DNA of 64,000 nt from assembly GCF_026914305.1 (NCBI RefSeq), contig NZ_CP113866.1, positions 2,235,501-2,299,500 on the forward strand, given 5' to 3'. How positions within the stretch are numbered: position 1 is the first letter of the stretch; every line of letters begins with the position of its first letter. The position numbers and the translations under genes are program-made. A model generated the notes under the pieces. That model searched no databases, was not told the DNA's origin, and saw only the letters and a program-made list of their open reading frames with translations. This DNA comes from Caldicellulosiruptor acetigenus (GTDB lineage: Bacteria > Bacillota > Thermoanaerobacteria > Caldicellulosiruptorales > Caldicellulosiruptoraceae). This document shows, one piece after another, positions 8,273-15,292 of this stretch.

Positions 8273-8988
8273 AAATAAATCTTAGCTTATGATAGATTAT
8301 GAGAAAATAGATTGACTACATTAGGGCTGCTATGTTTATGAAATAATAGGCAGTCCCTATTTTTATGATTTATTTTATTAAAATAAACTTTCGGGGTATA
8401 AATACTTTTGAGAACAAAAATTTTATAAAAGAAGAGACCTTGTGATGAGCAAAAAGATTGAGAACATATTAAGGTTTGGAATGAAGATGGAGAAAAATGC
8501 GCAAGACTTTTATTCGTTCTATGCAAACAGCTTGCAAGATGAAGGGCTAAAAAAACTTTTTGAAGAGTTTGTAAAGATTGAGCAGGAACATTACAAGTAT
8601 CTTGAGAATATTCTTAAAAGTCTGGGTAGCCAAGAACCACCAATATCAATCTCATGGGTTGTAGACGACCATAACAAAATGGTAGACCCTCATATACTTG
8701 CCGAAAACTCAAAAATATTGGAGACAGATTTTTCAGACCTTACAATATTGCGGCTTGCATATCTGATTGAAAGCGACTTTGCCGCATTTTACAAACAAGC
8801 TGCTGAAAAGGTTGAAGATAGCAATGTAAAAGGTTTGCTTCTACATCTTGCAAAGTGGGAAGAGGAACATGAGAAGTTCTTCAAAGATAGATACCACAGT
8901 CTTATGAAAAAGGAATGGGAAGAACTTGACCTGTTCTAAAAAAGACCTATAAAAAGTAGCAAGGGAGCAGTCTGTATTCTATTTTGTT
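8150..8988 (+). repeat. Duplicated segment, copy 1 (with 17230-18080)
   Basis: The end of the membrane protein gene, its 3' region and the complete ferritin-like gene recur almost base for base at 17230-18080. Differences are a handful of substitutions and a small indel before the ferritin-like gene (TATTTTATTAAAATAAAC against TATTTTAAAGTTTTTAAAAT). The match ends at 8988, exactly where the IS256-family fragment begins. Confidence 0.9.
8445..8939 (+). CDS. Ferritin-like di-iron protein (rubrerythrin type), copy 1
   Basis: The 164-residue four-helix protein carries the expected carboxylate/histidine motifs: MEKNAQDFY, KIEQEHYKYLE, IESDFAAFYKQ and KWEEEHEKFFKD. It lacks the C-terminal rubredoxin domain of full rubrerythrin. 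Such proteins reduce peroxide or handle iron in anaerobes; the precise activity is not visible here. ATG 8445 is taken as start, though GTG 8442 is also possible. The protein is identical to the copy at 17536. Its ribosome site (AGAAGAG) is weaker than that of copy 2 (AGGAGAG), and its terminator has lost its 3' arm to the adjoining insertion sequence. Confidence 0.85.
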   Translation: MSKKIENILRFGMKMEKNAQDFYSFYANSLQDEGLKKLFEEFVKIEQEHYKYLENILKSLGSQEPPISISWVVDDHNKMVDPHILAENSKILETDFSDLTILRLAYLIESDFAAFYKQAAEKVEDSNVKGLLLHLAKWEEEHEKFFKDRYHSLMKKEWEELDLF

Positions 8989-9773
8989 GGGTCTGTAAAT
9001 AATTTTGTGTATTTAAATTAAACCAACCTTCTTGGTAAGAAATCATTCAAGGATAAGCTTGTCTACCTTCTATTTTTTAGTATTACCATTTTAAAAATTT
9101 TTATGCATAAATTTTTAAAATCCTGGACAAAATTTAATACTGGGTTATAATACTCTGTTTTTTATTTGCTGTTTTAAACTGCTTCCATGGAAGCAGTTTA
9201 AAATACGAACTGGTGATTGCTATCTACTTTATATACTCTCTCAAACGGTCAGGATACATTATCAAAAGCTGATTTAATATTATATCCCAATTTCTGTACC
9301 TCTGTGTCCACTTTCTTACAACATTTTTTGTTGCAAGATAAAGCATCTTCTCTAATGCTATATCATTTGGAAACACTGATTTTGTCTTTGTCACTTTCCT
9401 AAACTGTCTGTGAATTCCTTCTATGATGTTTGTGGTATAAATTATCTTCCTTATTCTGCGGGGAAACTTAAAAAACGATGTTAGTAGCTCCCAGTTGTTT
9501 TCCCAGCTTCTGAACGCATAAGGATACTGTTTCCCACACTTTTCTCTTACCTGATAAAAATTCTCCAGCGCTTCTTCTTCATTAGTTGCCTGATACACTT
9601 TCTTAAAATCCTTTGAAAATTCTTTTATATGCTTGTATGAAACATACTTGAATTAATTTCTTAGTTGATGAATAATACACCTTTGAACATCGCTTTTAGG
9701 GAACACTGCTTCTATTGCTTCCTTTAAACCTGTCAAGCCGTCAACACAAAATAGTAGTACCTCTTCTACTCCT
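8989..9773 (-). mobile_element. Truncated IS256-family element
   Basis: One end begins GGGTCTGTAAATAATTTTGT, identical to the right terminus of the full-length copy at 12947-14498, and the sequence matches that copy in inverted orientation for about 785 bases. It stops in mid-transposase at 9773, where the IS110-family left end starts. The promoter-proximal half is missing on the far side of that element, so an insertion was followed by a deletion. Confidence 0.9.
9224..9770 (-). pseudogene. IS256-family (Mutator) transposase, 3' half
   Basis: The frame from 9598 to 9224 encodes the C-terminal third with IYTTNIIEGIHRQFRKVTKT, diagnostic of IS256/MULE transposases. Upstream coding continues through an in-frame TAA near 9654 into VLLFCVDGLTGLKEAIEA, where the IS110 element cuts it. 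The same TAA is present in the full-length copy. Only Asp/Glu at MYPDRL versus MYPERL separates the two over the last 124 residues. Confidence 0.9.
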
Positions 9774-9972
9774 TGTATAATTATTTTCGTAATACACAAC
9801 AAAAAAATTCTAATAAAATAACAACCAAAGTTTCGGTTAACATAAGATTTTAAGTCTCATCATTAAAATAACATTTCCAATCATTCCTCTTTGAGAGGAA
9901 AGCAGCCTAAAATCACTTCCTGCTGCTTGTGGCTTCTCTTCTTCGGCCACACTCTGATTTATCGCTGGCCTC

Positions 9973-10000
9973 TTGCCAGCCTCATTAAATTTGATATAAT
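9973..10000 (+). promoter_or_regulatory. Promoter inside the IS110 left end
   Basis: TTGCCA (9973-9978) and TATAAT (9995-10000) are separated by 16 bases, placing a start near 10007. It would drive the non-coding RNA and possibly the recombinase. It is intact in the solo left end (TATAAT 15053-15058). Confidence 0.7.
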
Positions 10001-10006
10001 TCTTTC

Positions 10007-10234
10007 ATTTGGGCATGGAATTTATCTGTACATTCACTCCTGGGAATGGAAGTCACCTTCCATATACCCGCACAAGAGACTATTATTCCATTCCAGGTAA
10101 GTCTAAACTATTTGGCTGGTTGAGGCCAGCTTAAAACCTAATTAAAGCTGGTTCCTCGTATCACTCGCAAGGTTGTATACTTACCTTGGCTCGGAATGGA
10201 AAACTCATGCCCTAATTCAATTTTAAAATCACTT
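10007..10234 (+). ncRNA. Predicted IS110 bridge RNA
   Basis: IS110-group elements are known to carry, upstream of the recombinase, a structured RNA whose two loops guide target and donor recognition. Here a long hairpin pairs 10039-10051 with 10086-10097 (12 bp, one bulged G) around a 34-base loop. ACTCCT at 10036-10041 equals the target sequence left of the insertion including core CT. ACAAGAG at 10072-10078 is the reverse complement of CTCTTGT, the core plus right flank of the uninterrupted IS256 sequence. Further hairpins are GCTGG/CCAGC (10115-10130) and CAAGGT/ACCTTG (10168-10188). The loop of the last contains TTGTATA, which equals the first bases of the element after the core. GGAATGGAA recurs at 10193 and could compete for the first stem. 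RNA ends are inferred. Confidence 0.6.
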
Positions 10235-10252
10235 GCAAGGAGGTCTTATGCT

Positions 10253-11545
10253 ATGAACTTAAAACCTATTGCCGGGATTGATGTCTCTAAATATTTCAGC
10301 GAAATGGTGGTTATCTCTCCTGCAAATGAAATACTTTCACGCTTGACTATCCATCACAATAATCTCTCTGACTTTGATAGGGCTATCGAAATCCTTAAAA
10401 AAGTTGAAGAGGATTTCGCGGCTCGCCCTATCATCGTCATGGAAGCCACAGGGCATTACCACAAAATCCTCTCCCGCTTCTTTACTTCTAATGGCTGGGA
10501 TGTTGCAATTATCAATCCCATCCAATCTAATTCTATCAAAAATGCGGGAGTTAGAAAAGTAAAAAATGATAAAATTGATGCCCTGTGGATTGCCTTAACC
10601 TTCAGGCTTACTAACTCTGCTATAGCACAACCTTCATCTGAAACCCTCGATTGCTTGAAAAACCTATGCCGTCAGTACTACAACCTCAGCGATGAGTTGA
10701 CCTCTTACAAATATAGACTTACTTCTGTCGTCGACCAAATTATGCTCAATTTCAAAGAGGTCTTCCCTGACATTTGCTCTAAAACATCTTTGGCTATACT
10801 TGAAAACTACCCTACTCCAAACGATATCCTAAGCGCTGACAGCGAAAAACTTATTTCCATCATTCAGCAAACTTCTAAAAAAAGCTACCAATGGGCTAAA
10901 GAAAAATATGAACTACTTATCGCAAAAGCTAAACAGTTCAAACCTTTTTCTATCTCCAACTTGGCAAATGTTACTATGCTTAAAGTCTACATTAACATAG
11001 TCTTGACTTTGCAACAAAACATCAATAAAATCTCTGAATCCATAAATCAGCTTGTTCAGCAGTCTTCACAGACTCAGCCTTCAATATCCGAAAATATTAA
11101 CCTTCTTCAGTCTATCCCTGGCATAGGTTTTCTCACTGCTGCAACTATCCTTGCTGAAATAGGTGACTTCGAAAAATTTTCAAAACCTAATAAACTTGTT
11201 GCCTTCTTTGGTATTGATCCTTCCGTAAATCAGTCTGGGCAATTTGTTGGCACAAAAAACAAAATGTCTAAACGTGGCTCTAAAATCTTGCGAAGAATCT
11301 TATTTACAATTGCTCTTGCAAATATCAGAACTAAAAGAAACTCTGAGCCTTGTAATCCTGTGTTATTGGAATACTATCAGAAAAAGTGTCAACAAAAGCC
11401 CAAAAAAGTTGCATTAGGCGCTGTCATGAGAAAGCTCATATGCATTATCTTTGCTGTCATGCGCGATAGAAAACCTTTTGAACTTAGAACTCCTGAAAAA
11501 CATATTCAAAAATGTTTTAACAAGACTGCTGTTTATTGTGTATAA
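10253..11545 (+). CDS. IS110-family DEDD recombinase/transposase
   Basis: The 430-residue enzyme starts at ATG 10253 after AAGGAGG; an upstream in-frame ATG at 10196 has no ribosome site and lies in the RNA region. The N-terminal RuvC-like DEDD domain shows IAGIDVSK (first Asp), IIVMEATGHYH (Glu) and KNDKIDALWIA (Asp pair). The C-terminal IS116/IS110/IS902 domain shows LLQSIPGIGFLTAATILAEI and MSKRGSKILRRILFTIA, including the catalytic-serine region of the family. Its length matches active members, and no frameshift or internal stop is present, so the element may be competent. Confidence 0.93.
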   Translation: MNLKPIAGIDVSKYFSEMVVISPANEILSRLTIHHNNLSDFDRAIEILKKVEEDFAARPIIVMEATGHYHKILSRFFTSNGWDVAIINPIQSNSIKNAGVRKVKNDKIDALWIALTFRLTNSAIAQPSSETLDCLKNLCRQYYNLSDELTSYKYRLTSVVDQIMLNFKEVFPDICSKTSLAILENYPTPNDILSADSEKLISIIQQTSKKSYQWAKEKYELLIAKAKQFKPFSISNLANVTMLKVYINIVLTLQQNINKISESINQLVQQSSQTQPSISENINLLQSIPGIGFLTAATILAEIGDFEKFSKPNKLVAFFGIDPSVNQSGQFVGTKNKMSKRGSKILRRILFTIALANIRTKRNSEPCNPVLLEYYQKKCQQKPKKVALGAVMRKLICIIFAVMRDRKPFELRTPEKHIQKCFNKTAVYCV

Positions 11546-11754
11546 ATAATTGTTTTATTAATGAAACATTGGTTAACCATAATATGTGCCCAGCCTCCAT
11601 ATGTTATGTCAACCTCTAATGGATGGCTTACCGTCTTATGCCCTTTTAAAAGAATTTTCTACCATAAAATGTTATCAAAAATTTTTTAAAAAACTCTTGA
11701 CTTTAATTAGCTGGTCTTAACTTATTTTATAAACTAACTATAGACTAAAACATA

Positions 11755-12255
11755 TCATAATTTAATAGAATACCTTAGTTCTCTTAAATTTACCCCCGCA
11801 ATGTTAAGCATTCTTACTTTATTATCACTTCTGAACCCATACCTTTCATAAAAATTCAAAGCTCTCGTATTACCTTCCAAAACCCAAAGGTGACAATAAT
11901 CAAAATTTTGCTTTTTCAATCTATTTAAAGCAAAATTCATTAATTCATAACCTTGCCTAGTTGACCAATATGCTGGTAAAACATATATAGATATGATCTC
12001 TCCATATCCAGCTTCTCCATCACGCGATTTGCCAAAACAAACACATCCAGTATCAGTTTCTCCATTATTTATTATCGCCGCTTCATGCAATTTATTAGAT
12101 AACGCATCAGTAAATGGCTTGATCCATTTATCTTCCGAAATCCCATTTAGATATTCTTGCGGTATCAAACCTTTATAAGCTTCTTTCCACGTTAAAGCGT
12201 GTATTCTACTCATACTAGCTACATCTTCAATTTTAGCTAACCTTATATAACTCAA
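11755..12255 (-). CDS. GNAT-family N-acetyltransferase
   Basis: The 166-residue protein transfers an acetyl group from acetyl-CoA to an unknown amine. Motif A/B residues are visible in IISIYVLPAYWSTRQGYELM (the R/Q-x-x-G-x-G/A acetyl-CoA loop appears as STRQGY), and the C-terminal NTRALNFYERYGF is typical of RimI-like members. Translation probably starts at TTG 12255, seven bases after GAGGGGG. It is a lone intact gene between insertion sequences, immediately downstream, in its own direction, of the right copy of the 0.56-kb inverted repeat. Confidence 0.85.
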   Translation of the reverse strand: MSYIRLAKIEDVASMSRIHALTWKEAYKGLIPQEYLNGISEDKWIKPFTDALSNKLHEAAIINNGETDTGCVCFGKSRDGEAGYGEIISIYVLPAYWSTRQGYELMNFALNRLKKQNFDYCHLWVLEGNTRALNFYERYGFRSDNKVRMLNIAGVNLRELRYSIKL

Positions 12256-12264
12256 TTATTCCCC

Positions 12265-12830
12265 CTCACTATTCAAGTATTTATATAACTGCAATTCATA
12301 ATTTAAGCAGAAATCTTTTTTTACTTTATATTTTGTTCAGAATCTGATATAAATACTGTTCCACTTCTGCACCGCATGGCACATACAATTAAATAAACTT
12401 CAGAAAGCCGAAGACGCCAAAGAACTTTTCAGCAAAGACAGTAACCAATTTTTGTTTTTTCTGCACATGATTTTTTACTGCTACAGAAAAAGTTTTTCCC
12501 TTAATTTTTCTTTCTTCTGTACTTTTGTATAACTTAACCTATAAATGCCATAGCAATATAGAATGGTATAAAGTTATTCTTTGTGCTTTTATAGTTTTTA
12601 GTCTGTTAGAAATCCTTAGTAAATCACCCCTCGACTCTTTGGTATATTTGAAAATAGAATAAGAATAATAAAGTTGTTGAATTAGAAGTCGAAAGTTTTA
12701 AATGATGAAATCACCTCTCGAGTTAATTATTTACTTTAATATTAGCAAAAAAAAGAAAAAACGCAATAGTCAGATTATACAAAATTATGACTCTGATATT
12801 GTTAATATTGTTAGAGAAGAGTATCGGGAA
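12265..12830 (-). repeat. Right copy of the ~0.56-kb imperfect inverted repeat
   Basis: This is the reverse complement of 4250-4830, diverged by scattered substitutions and indels. Landmarks are AATCACCTCTCGAGTTAATT, TAAATCACCCCTCGACTC and CACTTCTGCACCGCATG. It contains no open frame of note. Its inner end lies just before the GNAT gene, as the left copy ends before the secreted protein gene. Confidence 0.7.
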
Positions 12831-12859
12831 AGGATAGGGGATGAAGGAAGATAAAGTAA

Positions 12860-12895
12860 AAGGCTATCCAATCAACTTTTGGACAGCCCTTGAGT
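12860..12895. terminator. Hairpin terminator
   Basis: GGCTATCCAA pairs with TTTTGGACAGCC around a short loop, with a T-rich or A-rich tail on either side. It lies after the 3' end of the disrupted minus-strand gene and resembles the terminator at 22680. Confidence 0.6.
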
Positions 12896-12946
12896 ATATT
12901 TGTAGTTTCTTTCAAACTGAAAGTCTATTCGATAATTCCATTTTCT

Positions 12947-14498
12947 GATACTATAAATAATTTTGTGTAAAGTATAATAGCCTCCTTCTTGGTAAGAATC
13001 AGAATATAAACAAAAATAACCAAGTGGGAGGCTTTTATTATGGAAAATGTTTTATCAAAAGAACAATTACTCGAATTCATAAGAAAAAATAACATCCAGA
13101 GTGTAAGCGACATTTATGAAAGCTTGAAGGATCTATTCAAAGACTTACTACAAAGCTTTTTAGAAGCAGAAATTGAAGAAAGTTTAGGTTACGAAAAATA
13201 TGATGGCAAAAACAAGCAGACAACAAATTCCTGAAATGGTTATAGTCAAAAGACTGTCAAAACTAAGTTTGGTGAAATGGAACTTGATATTCCAAGGGAT
13301 AGAGAAGGTAAATTTGAACCGAAGATAATTCCTAAGTATAAAAGAGACATTTCAGAGATTGAAGACAAAATTATAGCCCTGTATTCAAGAGGAATGACAA
13401 CACGAGACATTCATGAGCAAATTAAAGATATTTATGGTATTGAAATATCTAGCGAAATGGTTAGCAAAATTACAGAGAAAATTATTCCTGAGATAAGAGA
13501 ATGGCAAAATAGACCATTGGAAAAAATATATCCATTTATTTTCATGGACGCAATTCATTACAAGATAAAGGATGAGGGTAAAATTGTAAATAAAGCTGCC
13601 TATGTTGTTTTGGGTATTAACATTGAAGGATATAAGGATGTTTTAGGGATATGGATTGGAGAGAGTGAAAGCTCTAAATTCTGGTTGGGTGTTTTGAATG
13701 ACTTGAAAACAAGAGGAGTAGAAGAGGTACTACTGTTTTGTGTTGACGGCTTGACAGGTTTAAAGGAAGCAATAGAAGCAGTGTTCCCTAAAAGCGATGT
13801 TCAAAGGTGTATTATTCATCAACTAAGAAATTAATTCAAGTATGTTTCATACAAGCATATAAAAGAATTTTCAAAGGATTTTAAGAAAGTGTATCAGGCA
13901 ACTAATGAAGAAGAAGCGCTGGAGAATTTTTATCAGGTAAGAGAAAAGTGTGGGAAACAGTATCCTTATGCGTTCAGAAGCTGGGAAAACAACTGGGAGC
14001 TACTAACATCGTTTTTTAAGTTTCCCCGCAGAATAAGGAAGATAATTTATACCACAAACATCATAGAAGGAATTCACAGACAGTTTAGGAAAGTGACAAA
14101 GACAAAATCAGTGTTTCCAAATGATATAGCATTAGAGAAGATGCTTTATCTTGCGACAAAAAATGTTGTAAGAAAGTGGACACAGAGGTACAGAAATTGG
14201 GATATAATATTAAATCAGCTTTTGATAATGTATCCTGAGCGTTTGAGAGAGTATATAAAGTAGATAGCGATTACCAGTTCGCATTTTAAACTGCTTCCAT
14301 GGAAGCAGTTTAAAACAACAAATAAAAAACAGAGTATTATAACCCAGTATTAAATTTTGTCCAGGATTTTAAAAATTTATGCATAAAAATTTTTAAAATG
14401 GTAATACTAAAAAATAGAAGGTAGACAAGCTTATCCTTGAATGATTTCTTACCAAGAAGGTTGGTTTAATTTAAATACACAAAATTATTTACAGACCC
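12947..14498 (+). mobile_element. Full-length IS256-family element with 8-bp target duplications
   Basis: Its ends are imperfect inverted repeats (GATACTATAAATAATTTTGTG against GGGTCTGTAAATAATTTTGTG). It is flanked by CATTTTCT at 12939-12946 and again at 14499-14506, the 8-bp duplication typical of IS256. The 1552-bp length fits the family. A palindrome around CTGCTTCCATGGAAGCAG near 14300 lies in the 3' non-coding end. The transposase is interrupted by two stops, so the copy is probably non-autonomous. Confidence 0.93.
13040..14263 (+). pseudogene. IS256-family transposase with two in-frame stops
   Basis: One frame runs from ATG 13040 to TAG/TAA 14263, broken by TGA at 13232-13234 (TTNS-stop-NGYSQ) and TAA at 13832-13834 (QLRN-stop-FKYVS). 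Without the stops it would be about 407 residues, full length for a Mutator-type DDE transposase. The first catalytic Asp lies in PFIFMDAIHYK, the second in LLFCVDGL, and the final Glu in TTNIIEGIHR. Both stops are single-base changes from sense codons. Confidence 0.93.
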
Positions 14499-14831
14499 CA
14501 TTTTCTTTTGCCCATTTATCAAGCTCTTGTGCCACTTCTTTTTTCTTTTCTTCTAATATCTTTTGGTATTCTTCTCTCTCTTTCTCTATATCTTCTTCTG
14601 TTAAATTGTTTTGTTTGGCTAATGCTTTACCTACAGGAGTTGAGAAAAACATGTTCTTTTTAAAATCTGGTTCAAACTTAACAAGTGAACTTCTTGCTTT
14701 ATGTTCAATGGCTATTGTTCGAAATTCTTTCCAAATATTTTGCCAATCATAAGGTTTTTTAATTAAATCTTTAAGGAATTTTTCGTAATAGTAAATAGCA
14801 ACTTTATCAATTTTATATTGAGTATACTCCT

Positions 14832-15292
14832 TGTATAATTATTTTCGTAATACACATCAAAAAAATTCTAATAAAATAACAACCAAAGTTTCGGTTAACA
14901 TAAGATTTTAAGTCTCATCATTAAAATAACATTTCCAATCATTCCTCTTTGAGAGGAAAGCAGCCTAAAATCACTTCCTGCTGCTTGTGGCTTCTCTTCT
15001 TCGGCCACACTCTGATTTATCGCTGGCCTCTTGCCAGCCTCATTAAATTTGATATAATTCTTTCATTTGGGCATGGAATTTATCTGTACATTCACTCCTG
15101 GGAATGGAAGTCACCTTCCATATACCCGCACAAGAGACTATTATTCCATTCCAGGTAAGTCTAAACTATTTGGCTGGTTGAGGCCAGCTTAAAACCTAAT
15201 TAAAGCTGGTTCCTCGTATCACTCGCAAGGTTGTATACTTACCTTGGCTCGGAATGGAAAACTCATGCCCTAATTCAATTTTAAAATCACTT
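14832..15292 (+). mobile_element. Solo IS110 left end lacking the recombinase
   Basis: The sequence is almost identical to 9774-10234 and also follows ACTCCT. It stops at AAAATCACTT, just before the ribosome site of the recombinase, where the DDE-type element begins. Promoter and RNA region are intact. Confidence 0.9.
15065..15292 (+). ncRNA. Predicted stand-alone bridge RNA
   Basis: It corresponds base for base to the RNA predicted at 10007-10234, with the same target-like segments (ACTCCT, ACAAGAG) and hairpins, and its own TTGCCA/TATAAT promoter. No recombinase gene follows, so it could act only with the enzyme from the complete element. Confidence 0.5.

Larger units (their letters stand above)
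9774..11695 (+). mobile_element. IS110-family insertion sequence
   Basis: The left boundary is fixed by comparison. The IS256 sequence is continuous up to ACTCCT and is then replaced by TGTATAATTATTTTCG, and the solo left end at 14832 starts at the same base after ACTCCT. As usual for IS110, there are no terminal inverted repeats. The element has a ~480-base non-coding left end and then a DEDD recombinase gene. The right end is tentative: CTCTTGA at 11694 fits the first six bases expected after the element (core CT plus CTTG of the disrupted IS256), then diverges. No other gene is seen between 11546 and 11754. Confidence 0.75.
12925..14831 (-). pseudogene. Unknown gene, 3' part, split by IS256 and cut by an IS110 left end
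   Basis: On the minus strand about 110 codons run from the IS110 junction at 14831 through YYYEKFLKDLIKKPYDWQNI and EPDFKKNMFFSTPVGKALAK to a Lys/Glu-rich coiled stretch ending LDKWAKENG. There the IS256-family element interrupts it. Removing that element and one 8-bp duplication restores the ending ENGIIE and TAG at 12925. The 5' part is lost. The charged helical C-terminus is not diagnostic and I recognise no family. Confidence 0.7.

Noticed and set aside
9891-10100. A 69-codon open frame inside the IS110 left end, repeated at 14949-15158
   Set aside because: It has no ribosome site, crosses the promoter and the RNA hairpins, and is duplicated only because the non-coding left end is duplicated.
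14441-14752. A 103-codon plus-strand frame
   Set aside because: It is antisense to the disrupted minus-strand gene, whose coding sense is better supported by the frame restored after removing the IS256 element.
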